Counted from the first letter of the stretch, positions 21,458-34,171 are shown. The stretch: 64,000 nucleotides of DNA from Echinometra lucunter (GCA_029962745.1 CM057167.1:17295704-17359703); one strand, 5' to 3'. Notes: generated by a model from the letters alone, not told the origin. Program-made: numbers and translations.

Positions 21458-21460
<3 letters not shown>

Positions 21461-21491
<31 letters not shown>

Positions 21492-21690
21492 GTTTTGAAG
21501 CAAGAAATGAAAGTACGCCATTAATAGTTCCATCTGCATTGTTTTATTTACAAATTTTCTAATCGCCTAGACTCTTTGTCGGGTTTTTGTACACTGACAA
21601 AGACCGGAGGGGGTTGATTTTTTTTTCAATAGAAGAATGCAGTTAGAATTATTAATGGCGTACTTTCATTTCTTGCTTCTGCTTCTTATA
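21461..21690. mobile_element. AT tract followed by foldback element
   Basis: After (TA)n (21461-21490), 'gaagcaagaaatgaaagtac' starts an arm of about 36 bp. Its near-perfect inverse closes at about 21683. The spacer is about 110 bp. No coding capacity. Confidence 0.65.
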
Positions 21691-22196
21691 TTCCAGCACG
21701 TGGTAATTATTAACAATCTGTCAGGGTGGGCACAGTGCCCCCAGTAACCAGTAACCCCTCAGCTGATACTTGTTTGCGAAGCTTTGCGTAGAATGATCGT
21801 GCGGTACTTAACTCGCGCGCGCCCCTCTTAATACGACCCTAATCCATATTCGTAATTATTGACGAATGATGATATACCGCCCTCGTGTTTCTCATCCCAC
21901 ATTTATGAAGGCTGAAAGGAGTGCATTGAGAAGGGTGATGGGGATGTAAATTATTATTTTTAGAAGAACTATTTTCATTTTCACATTCTTCTCTAGGATT
22001 AAAAAAAGCCACAGTCAAATATCCTTGAAATTCCTATAAGAAGTAGATACAGCTTACCTGGTTGCATAATGACTAAATATCTTCTGAATAATCCTTTATC
22101 GGTCTCATTTCTATCTAGAAAAGTTGTAATTTACTACTTATACTTTTTATGCTTCAACCCTGATCGTCATTGTAAGAGCTTCCAAGAAGAGATGTA

Positions 22197-22447
22197 CACT
22201 GTAAAAATTATGGGGTAAATTTTAACCAGCATGAGGATAATTACATGTCCAACCAACTTTGGGCAATATTTTGTACCCAATGTGGGAAGTATATTGTTTA
22301 ATTAGGGTAAAAAAAACCGAGTAATTATTTTAGAATGGGCAAGATTTCCATCAAACTGGATACAAAGAAATGCCCACAGAAATGCCTAAAATTGGTTGGA
22401 CACATAATTACCCTCATGGCACATTTTTACCCAATATTTTTAGGGTG
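22197..22447. mobile_element. TA-flanked MITE, CACTGTAAAAA family
   Basis: The ends CACTGTAAAAATTATGGGG and (inverted) CACCCTAAAAATATTGGG are flanked by TA on both sides (22195-22196, 22448-22449). A TA duplication suggests mobilisation by a Tc1/mariner-type transposase. The 251-bp interior repeats 'gggtaaattt' and 'acccaat' motifs. Confidence 0.65.
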
Positions 22448-22449
22448 TA

Positions 22450-24300
22450 AATAGACTTATAGCATTATGTGTAGATTAATGTTTCGAATCGATTCTCACG
22501 TGATGCTTTAATAACACTTACTCATTTTCTCTCCGACGAAAATTCAAATAACTTCGATTAATGACAAAAATGCAACTTCTGCAGAAATACAGACGTTGTA
22601 ACAACATTGAAAATAGAGAAAAATTACTCGTGTTCTCGTTTGAAACCGATTCAATTAGCTTCTTAAGGTGTATTTTAGAAGAATTAGGTGAAGCGATTAG
22701 AATCCTAATTGGTCTCGACTGCCGTCTTTGCCTTTCCATTCTGTCCATTGATGGGGCCAAGCAGACACAGTGATGATTACGACTAGCCGATAGGTACGCA
22801 TAAATTGAGCTTTATAGACCAGTATGATATCAATTTTCATTCTCTTAACGAACCCTTAAAGAGGGTCGGCCCGCATTATTGGCTCATAAAACATGATTGG
22901 GGGGCTCGTTGATATATACTGTAGGCCAAAGATTATGACATGACCGGATGTATATGTAGTATTATTTCAATAATTTCGCAAAGTAGACCATTTCCATTTT
23001 GACGTGTTCAATTTCTGAAATTAAGGGCATAAAATAGCAGAGTAAGATTTAAGTGTTGGAGGGGCTACTATTTCTCTTTTTTCTTTTCTTCTAAATACCA
23101 TTTTCCTTTTCTTCTGCTCCTATTAAACCTGTAAAGAACACTTTATTCTATATTTTTGAATGACAGTATTGACTTGTCCTTATCTTTTCCTAGTTTAATT
23201 ACAGTGTAATTAGTCTAACCATTCTAACTTAGTCAACTCTGTTAGATTTGTGTGGGTATGTGTGTGTTTTTCTACCCCTTAATATTGAATGGTGTATTGG
23301 TGTGGCAATGTCTCAAGCTACAAACTTATATTGCCACACCTCTGTATGTTTTTCTGTTATTTACAACTGCAAATGTAAAATGATCGTAATTTCTTCTATG
23401 TCTATTAACACTTTTTGTTCTTATCATTATCGTACTATCATTGATGAACCATGCAGAAATGAATGAATAAATAAATGAATAAATAAATATAAATAAATAA
23501 ATATAAATAAATAAATAAAAATATGAAAGAACTTTACTCATGTACGAATAGGAGAGTAAAATTTGACCTGATATTGATTAAAATAATGTAAAATACACGA
23601 TTGTTTAAGAGAACGTTACACGATATTCCGTAAAGTCTGGACCCTACATTGGGTAATATTTTCATCTAACAAAACAAATTGTGGACATTTCATTTCACTA
23701 GAACGATATTCAGTTTTTACCCAACGTCTTTAAGAAAAGTGAGGGAGTTTGATGCAAATAAAGTGTAGAAGCAGTTAACTAGAACGTGATAGGCAATAGA
23801 ACCCCCATAACTTTTCTCAAAACAAGAAATTTGTATCGTAAAATGGATGAAGTATATTATGATGTGTGGCTCCAAGATCGAGACTGCTACAATTTTTAAA
23901 ATATTTTCCGTGTGCGCGCGCGTGTGCGTGTGTTTACATGCGAAAGGATATCACAGAAGTAAATATTCTCGTCTGTGTCCCTATTTTCTGCAAGATCAAC
24001 TAACTAGGACTGAGTTCTTCTCATTTTATATTTCTCTCAATAAAACAAGACAACAGCTACATCTGTGCTCCAGTTCGATCACTTTTGGCTAGAACTACCG
24101 AGCACAGAATGAGGACAAAACTGAATAGGGTTGGTATTTCACCGACTTGAGAATAATTCGAATGATTTCGCATCTTACAACAAGTGAATGTGTATTATAT
24201 TTCCATGAAAATGGGTCCTACAATTCATCGAGAAAACCAAAGCGACAAATTAACTTTAATGTTCAGAACTTGCGTTTTCTTTGAAATATTTAATGTTCAG
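22450..24300. other. Intergenic with probable LINE tail
   Basis: No gene is supported. The (AATAAATAAATG)n-like tract at about 23457-23520 resembles the microsatellite tail left by CR1-type LINE insertion. No coding part of that element is recognisable upstream. Confidence 0.35.
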
Positions 24301-24965
24301 AAATTGTAATGGCATTCTTTTTATTATCTTCTTCTTATTTTGCTCTTCTCTTTTTTTCCTCCTTATTTCTTTATCTCTTATTCTTCTTTCTTGTTTGCCC
24401 TCTTTGCTTGTTTTGTCTATGTATGTTTAGTATACTTATGTCAACTGAATTTTCTTTTGGGGCAACTTTTTATAAGACTTGTTCTTTCCAGCTGTCCCCA
24501 TCCACAATAAGTCTGTTTGTTTGTTTGTTTACACTGTAAAAACGCTGTTTAAGTTGGCGATATTTAAAATTGTGTTGTTTAAATTTTGAGCAATATTGTT
24601 TAAAACACATACCCTGTATTGTAAACATACGTTGTTAAAAGCATCGAGCGAATTTCCAATGATACTGTTTAACAGTTTTAAACAATATCGTTGGAAATTC
24701 GCTGTAAAATATTAAACAACAAACTGTTTGAAGTTTAAACAACATCAGTTGTTTAATAGTATAAACAGTAGCTGTTAGAGTGACTGGCTTAAACAGCGTT
24801 GCTTAAGATTTTTAAACAGTTGTTTAAAATATTTTTTACTGTGTAATGTGTACATGCTTAGTGTATTTTGTTATATTTGATGTAATAACATCCATTGTAT
24901 ATTGTAATGATGAATTGTCTTTTTTGTGGTGAATGGAATAAATTGAATTGAAATGAATTGAATCA
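24300..24965 (+). mobile_element. 3' end of a LINE with GAATT-type tail
   Basis: A T/C-rich 3' UTR-like stretch ends in AATAAATTGAATTGAAATGAATTGAATC. This is the same design (AATAAA plus a short tandem tail) as the recognisable CR1-like element ending near 58795. It is interrupted by the MITE at 24532-24843. No reverse-transcriptase sequence remains. Confidence 0.5.
24532..24843. mobile_element. TA-flanked MITE with GTTTAAAC-type interior
   Basis: CACTGTAAAAACG at the left and (inverted) CACAGTAAAAAATA at the right are flanked by TA (24530-24531, 24844-24845). The interior holds many 'tgtttaaa' and 'tttaaaca' repeats and palindromes. It lies inside a LINE 3' tail, so it inserted after that LINE. 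Confidence 0.7.
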
Positions 24966-25674
24966 AACTTCCACCTCGAATGTAGCATAAATAATATACG
25001 ACCAAATAGCCATGAAATGATGTATCTAATATTCTCACACCCTCCACGCTGACGTTAAAGTGAGCTGTTCTGTGCAAAGTACCACCGGTACGGTGTGCGA
25101 AATAACATATGAAAGCAAGGGCAGTTGTGGGTGGTTCTGGGAATGAAATGGTTATTGTAGCTAGGTCGCTTCAATCAAGCAAATACATCTCTTGTCACAT
25201 CAGCGATAGTATCGTATAACCTTGATTGCTCAGATCAGCCTCGGATCATGACGTAGTATTGTTGGATTACGAAGCAGTTGACATCGCCAATCAATGGAGA
25301 TCATCCGGTGATTAAGGGTGTCACAACTGGAGTAGTTTGATGCGACGGAGCCGCGGAGAAGGATTGGCAGGCACACTCCCTCCACGAGAGCAGTGACGAG
25401 TGCAAACAGTCTTTCCCTTTTTCATTTCCAATTTTCCCTGTTCAGTGCTTCCCATCTTTAGTATCATTTTCAAAATTTCTACGATGATGCATACTACCTT
25501 TCTTCCCACTCTTTGCAGTGTCTTTTGCAACACAGTGGTATACCGAGTAAATTTCTACTACCAGCAGTTCGTCTGTAATCACAATTGCAAATCAATAAAT
25601 TGTGATTATATGTGGTAGAATTCAATTTTATATTATGGTTTAAGGATCGAATATCAACATGAATGTTTACAACG

Positions 25675-25807
25675 CCAGGGTGGTGTAGCATAAAAAATAC
25701 AATCAATCTTACGATTGGTATCAATCGTAAGTCTATAGCCAACCATGTAATAAAGAGATACAACTGATTGTAAGATTGATTGTATCTTTTTATGTTACAC
25801 CCCCAGG
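25675..25807. mobile_element. Foldback MITE
   Basis: The ends CCAGGGTGGTGTAGCATAAA and the inverse of CCTGGGGGTGTAACATAAA extend inward through 'atacaatcaatcttac', giving arms of over 40 bp. TTTAC occurs just outside both ends, a possible but weak target duplication. Confidence 0.65.
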
Positions 25808-27069
25808 TTTACGTGTAAGGAGTGACGATCTCCATAAATTGTCGAAAGAATTTTAGACATGATTTTTTTAAAATACAAAGTCATAAATACTCGACATTAT
25901 GATAACAGATTGTTGCACTTGAGCAATTTCAAATGAGAACGAACCGCATTAAGAATAGTTAATTACAAAGTTCAGATACGAATGATTATGTCAATTCAAA
26001 ATTCTAGTCTCTTTAGCAAATAGACATTCTAATGACTAATTTACTATGTGATTTATTTTTATCTATGTTAGCAACTAGATAAACTTGCCGGTGAAGGTTC
26101 AGTCAACATGGTCAATGGGACTATAATTTTAGGTCGTGCGATGATGGAATAAATACGAAGAGAAAAATCTATGCACTATGAAAAAAACAATGCTTAAAAG
26201 ATGTCCATGTAAGTAATAAGGACTATGTTTAGACACCCCCCCCCCCTCCCCAGCTTCCTTTCCGAGCAGAGTATGTGAGGAGCTTTTCCCATCGGAGTAT
26301 CAACTGAGTTGTGCCCATGTATTCCCGTGTTCTGCCCCTGCTGTCACCGCTCTCATCAGATACACTGGTGCGGGCTTGGCGGAGTCCAAGCCTTAAACTA
26401 TATGTATAATTATATAGTGGCGGCTCGGGGGAGGGGGGGGGGGGGCGCCTCGGCCGCGGCCTCCTTTTGGTTTTCAGCAAATTTTACGGGTAAAGCGGAC
26501 TCCTGCAGTTGTTTGTTTGGTCTTTACTCCTAAGCCGACTTCGGCCCTCCCTTTTGAATAATCCTGGATCTGTCGTAGTAAACTATAAACAAATGGAAAG
26601 GAATCGTCCTTTTTACATTCTAAATTTTAAGCCACGTATGCCGGGGGGGGGGGGTGGGGAGTAGTACTTCTTTGAACACTTACTAGATTATGATACAGTC
26701 TTGCCCTCTTATTAGGATAGGCCTATGAGAAATGTAGACAAGTAGGCCTACATGTATCATATATGCAAATGTCTTCATGTTTAATTATTCATTGAAACAC
26801 ACGCACACGCACACTTTGATATCAATATGCCTATAGCACGTTCATTTATTTGATGTTTGATGAAAGGGCAATGTACATAGATTTTATGTCAATGAGATAC
26901 GAATTCCGAACGGAAGGAAGCCAACATGTTGTGTATGTATTTTGGATTATGCTTCTTAATCGGAGTTCTCAGTTTTCCCCTTCAGTAGCTTCTTCTTCCT
27001 CTTATCGGATCACTACGCCTCAACAGGTACATGTATGCAGGCTTAGATTGTCCTAATGCAGTGGTGGAT
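25808..27069. other. Intergenic, no gene seen
   Basis: The stretch holds C and G homopolymer runs (26236, 26428, 26642) and short frames without domains. Confidence 0.4.
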
Positions 27070-27300
27070 GCATTGCATCGCACAGGGGGTCAGAGCTGCC
27101 AGATCTTCTTGGATGCAAGGCGCTGGTAGAAGTGGGCAGACAAGGAGATGTTGCATATAGTCTGCTCCTCTCCACACTGGGCACTATACCCCCACTTTGC
27201 TAGGTTGGTTCTGCAGCGGCCGACAGCAGTTCTTAGTCGGTTGCAGCAAGACCAGAAAGGCCATGCTTCGCTGGCGCCAGAGGGTAGAGTTTCCTTAGGG
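27070..27300 (-). pseudogene. Decayed LINE reverse-transcriptase C-terminal fragment
   Basis: The minus-strand frame includes NRLRTAVGRCRTNLAKWGYS and then CGEEQT. This is the tail signature 'N-R-L-R-T-x-V-G-R-C...W-G-Y...C-x-C-G-E-E-Q-T' that closes many invertebrate non-LTR polymerases. The second half of the zinc-knuckle-like C-x-C has decayed (one Cys before G-E-E-Q-T) and the frame breaks after it. It is a dead 5'-truncated copy. Confidence 0.6.
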
Positions 27301-27487
27301 CTTATATAAGACACAGTATTATGCTGCATGAGTAAGACGTTCAGTAGCTTATTCACCTCGCCGAGTAAAAATACTGTGAAATTCCTTTTTACACGCGGAG
27401 ACGATATAAAACTCTTTTCATCCTTAAATAAAATCGGTGTTTTTGTTTATCATTTGATATTCTGCACCGGAATTTCCTTGGTATGAA

Positions 27488-27804
27488 TCATTCTCTCTCT
27501 CTCTCTCTCTCCCTCCTTTCTTTCTCTCTCCTCTTCTCCCCTCCCACTCTCTCTTTCTTCTTGGTCTCTTTCTTTGCCTGCCTTTCTCTTACCTTCCCTC
27601 CTTGGCCATTGATCCTCTAGCAGCAAGACGAAAAAGCTTTTTCAGAAAACTGTAACCAGTCGTATATGACGTCACATATTCACAATTGACAAAACCCCAC
27701 CGCTTTATGAGTACCACCGATGCACTGAAAAAAACCCATCTCTGAATACTAACGGACGCTATTTATCATTTGAAGTTTTTTTTTTTTTCAAAGCAGGAAA
27801 AGAC

Positions 27805-27853
<49 letters not shown>

Positions 27854-27862
27854 GGGGGAGAA
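27488..27862. repeat. CT-rich tract and (GA)n(G)n tract
   Basis: A (CT)n-like tract occupies about 27488-27600. A (GA)n run passing directly into poly-G occupies about 27809-27860. Confidence 0.8.
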
Positions 27863-29615
27863 ATCGCAATCTATTAATAGAAGGTCAGTTACAACTAACG
27901 GCCTGGGCTCGAAAAAAAGGATATGCTTACACTCCAGGCCTTTATGATTTTGTGTATTTAAAAAATTTCATGCGTTATGATGATTTAAAATCACTCATTG
28001 CTTTGAACTGCGATTTTTCCTGCTGTATAATTGCAATGCATCGGTGAAAAAAACAAAATATTTCATTGCGGTCGTTCTCCGGTCACTATTCCAAAGCAAG
28101 GATATAATTTGTTTTAATGGTTATGTTCAATATATTTAATGGTTATATCATAAACATAACCCTCTTTTCAAACAGTACGGTATAAATTATGTATAGATAA
28201 TATCTTTTACTTTATTCTAATTCATGTATGTGGTCTAAACCGGATATTGGATACTTGGAGGTTTTCGACTACTTGTTAACTTTCTCCTCCCCTCCGTCTA
28301 TCCGTTTCATCTTTATGTCATTCACACACAAACACCATAACGCATTCCAACAGTCTTTCTGCATCCCCCTTTCGAACCTGCTTCTAAACACGCACACATC
28401 CTCAAAACCCACCACACATATCACAACACACAACACACCACACACCGTTATCATAACGTGATTTATATCTCTCTTTTTTCCCATTGTCCTTCACTCGTAC
28501 ACACCCACGTTTATACCTGTGCTGAGAGGATCTATTTTTACGACTATTCACTTTAAAAAGACATGATAAGAATTCAACTGGTGTAAACAAGTATTGTGAA
28601 AGTAATGACTCGTTTATCCTTGTGTGGACTGATTCAAAGACTCGATAAGCAGGGGAAAAGAATTTCAACTGGTCTTAACGAAAATTTTTGAAAGTAACGA
28701 CAAGAACTAATTACAAGCATTTAACTTCAAGCCAGTCTCAATAAGATATTAGAGAGATATTAAGGAGGGAGAGATAGAGAGTAAAAAAAAAACAAAAAGG
28801 AAAGGAAAAACAAAAGGAGAAAAGGAAGGTAAAGAATACTGCACTTGTACACGCTCTGCGTTTTTATAACTAACTATCCCAAAATTCCACATCCACTGCT
28901 CAGACATGTCAGACGCCCATTTTAAAAATGGACCTGTCCAACCACTATTCATGTATTGATATACATGTAGGTATAAAGGTGGTGATAAAGCGCGCGGTGT
29001 TAATGGGGACAAACACGGATCTCGCAATTGTTTTATGGCTTCTAACTTTGAAACATAAGAATATAGAAATTTTAATGCCAATATGAATCCCATGTTATTA
29101 AAATAGAAATCGACCAATTTGGAAGCCTTTTTATATTGATGATTATTGTCCATACAAGACACCTGAGCAGGTAAATTTTTAAATCATATCGGCCCAATTT
29201 AGAGAAAAGGCCATATCAATCAGAAAGTTAGGTCCATATTTTTGATATACCACGTTTTTTCGCGTACAAGAAATTTCGAGCATGCGCAAAGAATCAAACT
29301 TGGTTAAAGTACGTGTTATCGAGTGCGATGAAATTTGCATATTACTGCGTGCAGTAGAAATCACTAGCACTGGGCCTCAATGAAGTCAAGAAAAAAAAAA
29401 AAACAGAAGGCATGGCAAGTACATGTATAATCAACTTTCCTTTTTGTCATGAATTCGCTCAAGATGTCTTGTAGATGATAATGATAGTGACTGGCCTTTC
29501 CGAGATATGACTTTTATATACTGCCCTCCTAATAGACTCATATCACTCTCGGCTCCCGCCTCGGGCGATATGATCTTAATTTGGGCAATATTATGTCATA
29601 CCTCTATCAAGGCCA
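27863..29615. other. Intergenic, no gene seen
   Basis: No exon was supported. A short imperfect duplication ('aagaattcaactggt' near 28570 and 'aagaatttcaactggt' near 28659) is present. The longer minus-strand frames have no recognisable domain. Confidence 0.4.
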
Positions 29616-29783
29616 GGGGGGTGTTTCATAAAGCTGTTCGTAAGTTACGAACGACTTTACGCACGATTAGAACATGTTCTTGGGTGCTAATCAGATTCTC
29701 GTTCATTTACATGTAGCATAAGAAGGCATCACCAGTCGTGCGTAAAGTCGTTCGTAAATTGCGAACAGCTTTATGAACCCCCC
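29616..29783. mobile_element. Foldback MITE, GGGGTGTTTCATAAAGC family (copy 3, short)
   Basis: GGGGGTGTTTCATAAAGCTG at the left has its inverse at the right, ending in a C run. Both ends carry the 'gttcgtaa' and 'acgaacgacttta' stretches shared with copies 1 and 2. The long interior of the other copies is absent, so this is a deletion derivative. Confidence 0.75.
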
Positions 29784-29947
29784 ACCCAGTCCATATTATT
29801 TAATTATGCACCGGGTCATGTGTTCTGTTGTTCACGTCTAATATGAATAATGCTTTACTTAATACACTTTTGACCTGTTGATACATCAATGAAATATAAT
29901 TACCATGATGGAACCATGATTCACAAAAGAGGTTATATTTAAACCAA

Positions 29948-30025
29948 ATACGATAAGCGTAAATAAGCGTATATAAGCGTAGATAAGCGTAGATAAGCGT
30001 ACGTGAGCGTATAAAAGCGTATAAC
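29948..30025. repeat. 10-bp minisatellite (ATAAGCGTAG)n
   Basis: About eight units related to 'ataagcgtag' lie in a row with small substitutions. The minus-strand frame through it gives a repetitive Y-A-Y-L-R-L peptide with no sign of being a gene. Confidence 0.85.
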
Positions 30026-30565
30026 CAACCAACCATCCATTGTACAAGAGGACATGCGTGTTTTACGTCCTAAGAGATATGGACCATGATTTGAAGTCAT
30101 GCTTCTTTTGTGAATTCGGGCCAATGAATCCATCCATTCATTGACAACCTTTACCATGTTTTACGATATCAAGAACAATACATCATAAAACTCTTGATCA
30201 AATGATTCATTTTTCCAAGCTCACCATTTTCCGCTTTTACAAAACGCTTTGACGAAAGCAGGCCTTGTCAGGATTCCTTCCAAATTTCATAATATTATTT
30301 ACAGGAACATAAATTTTGATTAAAGCATCGCAGTGTGCATGAATAAATGTAATATAGCCGATTAATTGGGAAAAAAACTTTGTACTGTGTGATCGATGTT
30401 TACTTGTGAAAAGGGATTTCAAACAAAAAGACACTTAATATTTTTATGGATGAAAACCAAGAGATAACATTAGTATCTCATCTCTCCGTGCCAAGTCTCT
30501 TTATCTGGAATCTACTGAACAGCTTTGGACCTCATTTGCTAAGTTTTGTTGCCTGTGATGGGTCT

Positions 30566-30758
30566 AAAAAAGATTGGTCAAAATAACCAATGTGTTAGTG
30601 AATATGTGTCCGACCCAAAAATTGGTCAAAATCGACTAAAATTTGGTACATTTTACCAGTAATTTGGTGATATTGACCATCATATTGGTCAATCTTTACC
30701 AATATTTTTGTTCGGACACATATTAACCAAAGTACTGGTCATTTTGACCAATCTTTTT
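30566..30758. mobile_element. MITE with 'attggtcaa' palindromes (copy 1)
   Basis: AAAAAAGATTGGTCAAAATA at the left and its inverse near 30740-30758 delimit an element with repeated 'ttggtcaa', 'ttgaccaat' and 'tgtccgac' motifs. A related copy occurs at 36793-36985. Confidence 0.6.
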
Positions 30759-30841
30759 CAGATTTATATAAAAATGTTCATATTTTTGTAAAGCGCTTAG
30801 AGACTCTCTTGGAGATGTATTAGGCGCTATATAAATCCAGA

Positions 30842-30843
30842 AT

Positions 30844-30890
<47 letters not shown>

Positions 30891-30911
30891 CATTATTATT
30901 ATTATTATTAT
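30842..30911. repeat. (ATT)n microsatellite
   Basis: A near-perfect ATT tract of about 70 bp follows 'aatagt'. A 'gcgcttagagactc...gcgctatataaat' stretch just before it resembles the short 3' tails of some SINE/LINE families. Confidence 0.8.
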
Positions 30912-31077
30912 ATGGTATGCAGTCTATGTAGTGGGTAAGCATTATTTTGTAGACTATCTTCAATACTTCTTAATTAAACTTATGCAGAGCAAAATGTTAA
31001 GCATGACACAATTTGGAAAGTTGGTTTTCATTGTTGGTACCTCTTTGAATTCCGTGTTTGCAAAGAGTATGTACACG

Positions 31078-31335
31078 CAAAGGCGTAGCCAGGAGGGGGA
31101 TTGCATAGACAAACAGGTTATGCTTCTGTTCACTCCTAGAAAGGTTGTCCAGTGAGCTTAGAAATAAAGACTACCTTAACCCTACGTCTACCAAACATCC
31201 AAACTGTTTCTAAGGGGAAAAAACACAAGGTGTTTTGCATAAGGGAAAATTAGTGACACTGTTATTGTGTTCCCCCCCCCCCCCCCCGTCTATGCCTCTC
31301 CCCCTCGTCTCAACATATCTAGCTACGTCAAGAAG
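31078..31335. mobile_element. Probable decayed hAT-type element
   Basis: GTACACG occurs at 31071-31077 and 31336-31342. Between them the left end AAAGGCGTAGCCAGG and the inverted right end CTTGACGTAGCTAG share the 'ACGTAGC/GCGTAGC' hAT-like core. The ends are diverged and only 7 of 8 duplication bases match. Confidence 0.4.
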
Positions 31336-31391
31336 GTACACGTAATGTTTGCGTGGTATGGTACACGAAAAGACAGGATGCAGCCAGTATA

Positions 31392-31474
31392 TACTGTAAA
31401 AGAAAGACGGTGAATTACTGGCAACCCTGCTGCCAGCAATTTACTGTAAATTCTACAGTATTTTTTTTACAGTG
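31392..31474. mobile_element. 83-bp MITE, CTGTAAAA / ACTGGCAACC palindrome family
   Basis: The element is flanked by TA and ends in TTTTTTTTACAGTG. The core is a palindrome 'gaattactggcaaccctgct' followed by 'gccagcaatttac'. Related sequence occurs at 43048-43122 and 43175-43235. Confidence 0.6.
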
Positions 31475-32119
31475 TACATTAAGTAGAACTGAAAGGCACC
31501 AGTCACCAAAGGATGGTCGAAACTGGGCCCCATTGCATAAGACTTGTTATCAATAACAAGTTTCAATAACTGTTACAAGCTACCGAAATCCTTGCAACAG
31601 ATTGGTTGATAGCAAATTTGTCGAAGAAATATGGCCCAGAAACACAAGAAGGTAAGAACAACGAACGCTTGTGGAAAGTTGACAAAAAGTGACTTTATTA
31701 ACCCTTTCACAGAGAAATTTTCAAGTCGATGATTATGGTGGTATAGATTCATTGAAGAAAATGTCTCTCTAGTGAATGATTGAGTTAACAGCTAGAATTC
31801 GGTTCCTTATGGCAGCGTTTAGAACACTTTCCCCTTCAACGGTGAACAAAGTTTTCTTCATTACAGATAGAAGTCGGTATTTTGAAAAGGCTTTCAGATA
31901 ATTAGTACAATTTCTAAAAAGTCATTAAAATTCTTATCGTATTATTTCGTATTTCGAGTAATGTTACGAAGGCATCTTGTACCATCAGGGTTAGAAATGA
32001 AATCGGATTAAGTTCATGGTTAGTTATTAATTTTCAACCGATTTATTCATTTATTATCTCCAGGATCTTTGATCTTGTGTGTACGTGTGCTCTTGATACA
32101 TCCAGGGGGAAAAAATAGT

Positions 32120-32790
32120 TAGGCACCAAATATGATCAAAGATGAAAGATGTATTACAACCATATCTGTCACGTATATCAAGAAGTGGCAGTTATTTCAG
32201 TCTTTGTATAAAAGAATTCGAAAGAAATATAAAATCGTACTGTTCTAGTTGAATTGAAAAGGCATCTCAGTCTTATTACTTTCTAATTTGATTTTAATTT
32301 CATTAATGAAATGTCCTCTGGTGGGCTGAAATGAAAGGAAGAAAGAAAGAAAGAAAGAAAGAAAAAGGTTTGATCATTCATTTGAGAAAAAAACATGAAG
32401 GGAGCCATTGGGCTAGCTGGAAGATCTCTGTCTATTCCCGGTGATTCCATTCTCTCTCAAAACCTCACTGAGTTTTCCAAAACGTGGAGGATTTTCTACA
32501 GGCCTGAGGACGTCATGAGCGTCGATGTCATCGTATTTTTTTTTCGCAAGCCTCTTTTATATAAGGAGGTGCTAGTCGCATCGTGCAGAGAACATGACGT
32601 TTCTCGTCCTGAAGACTTCTGGAGACCACCAGGCAGAAGACGAACAGCAGCAGAAGAATCCGAGTGGTGAATGATGACGTCATGATGTTGTAGGGACTCC
32701 TATAAGGTCTAGTCAGTTCTGGAAGTGGATTTTTTTGTTGTTTTCCACTCTTTTTATCTGCTGAGATAAGACGGTTAGTTTCATAGTTGA
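32120..32790 (+). promoter_or_regulatory. Duplicated promoter-like repeat module, copy A
   Basis: About 600 bp align with 43708-44340, including 'gaagtggcagt-atttcagt', 'attcccggtgattccattct', 'gaagacttctggagaccacc' and a closing cassette. In that cassette a CRE (TGACGTCATGATG), a TATA-like CTATAAG and an initiator-like TCAGTTC follow one another within about 50 bp. This suggests a Pol II promoter carried by a repeat, such as an LTR-like or LINE 5' region, but no downstream polymerase is attached. A tRNA-like remnant lies 100 bp further on. Confidence 0.5.
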
Positions 32791-32892
32791 GATTCACTGT
32801 TCATTTACACTTCATGATTTAGATTCACGGTTCATTTGCAGTTCATCGACCTTGAAAACTATTTTAGTATCGTGTGAAGGCTTATGTCAGAG

Positions 32893-32947
32893 GTGTCGTG
32901 GTCGTCTGTAGACGCGAAAGTCGAGGGTTCGATCCCCGGCGCGGCAC
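32893..32947 (+). ncRNA. Shortened tRNA-like sequence
   Basis: GTGTCGT and GCGGCAC can pair as an acceptor stem (with G-T pairs), and a perfect B box GGTTCGATCCC is present. The total is only 55 nt, because the D and anticodon arms are collapsed. It is probably a tRNA pseudogene or SINE remnant. Confidence 0.5.
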
Positions 32948-33264
32948 TTATGCCCATGAGGAAGGCATTTTATTTACATTGCTCGTTTATCGTATATCAA
33001 ATAAATGAACATGCAATAGGCATCTGAATACCAACGTGTGCAAGTGTTTTTAAAAAAAATCCGACAAAGTAAGTTCAATATGTAATGGGCTTGAAATGAA
33101 TGTGATTGGCAGAAACGTCAGCCTAAGCGTAGGCTAAAGTTTCTTAACCCAAGCGAGTACATTCTGACGATTACATGCCCTTTTTATTCCTAAGGCTAAT
33201 AATTTCTAAGAGCAATTTTTAAGCCAACGACTTGTAACTACAAACGTTCGTCCTTTCGAAAAAT

Positions 33265-33560
33265 GGGGGGGGGGGGGGGGGGGGGGAAACAACAACATGA
33301 TAGGGTTCGTAATTAAAAAATAATGAAAGGGGTTCATACTTTCAATGGGTCGAAAATTCCGAAATGTGATAGAATCCTACACTTTGTTTTCGGAATTACG
33401 AACCTCCGAAATTTGGAAACCATTTTCACATTGGAATTACGAACCGTCGGAATGCGGAACCCTACGTCATTTTCGGAAGAACAAAACTTTGGAATAATGC
33501 AACCCCACAGGCCTGATAAAGAACATTTGAAGAATTTTGACACCCTCTTTTCTACTACCC
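33265..33560. repeat. Poly-G run and 'cggaattacgaacc' repeat block
   Basis: A G run of about 22 is followed by a block in which 'ggaattacgaacc' and 'gttcgtaatt' recur. Short open frames here lack support. Confidence 0.5.
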
Positions 33561-33659
33561 CATATTAATTTAAAAGTGAATTATGGCAGCTTTTTTCAAA
33601 TGGCATGTATCTAGCTATCCATTAAAATTGAGCCTAAGAATATCTTAAGTATCTTATTT

Positions 33660-34130
33660 CATCTCAGTCTTGTGCAACCTGCCTATCACTATTTCATACT
33701 CATTTATATTTTGTACTCTCATTGTCTGATATTAGCCTTGGAGCCATTATGGTTGTTTGTTGTGATATAATATGTAGTTTTATATATTTGAATTATGGAA
33801 CTAATAAAAACAACACATTTCTTGTGCAATTTTATTCTTCCTTGGTTTACCACCTTCCTTTTGGTTTCAATGCAAGTAAGAGTGCAAGAAACACTTTATA
33901 GCAATATTTTACAACCTGTTTTTATTAAAAATTGATTAGATTTTGCACTCCCTTCATCTCGTATTAACCATGAAGCCATATGGTTATTTGTTTTCATAAA
34001 ATATATGATTTTTAGATGTTCGACTCATAATACTAAACTCAAGTATATTTTTGAGGCAGATTTACTCTTCTTTGTTCTGCTATTTCATTTTGGTTATAAT
34101 CAGCTTGGGTAATCTTCGCTTTGCAATGAT
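33660..34130. repeat. GCCATATGG repeat, two units
   Basis: Two units, one starting near 33710 and one near 33949, share 'ttgcactc-ctt', a 'tattaacc-tgaagccatatgg' core and a following 'gtttt-ata' stretch. The same unit recurs at 36425-36510, 44385-44441, and repeatedly through 48968-50870. Confidence 0.65.
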
Positions 34131-34171
34131 CACACTGCGTGTTTGAGTGACTCCGTTCCATATTTTACTAA

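Noticed and set aside
28749..29162. 137-codon minus-strand frame
   Set aside because: No signal peptide, domain or splice context; the C-terminal part reads a purine-rich low-complexity tract.
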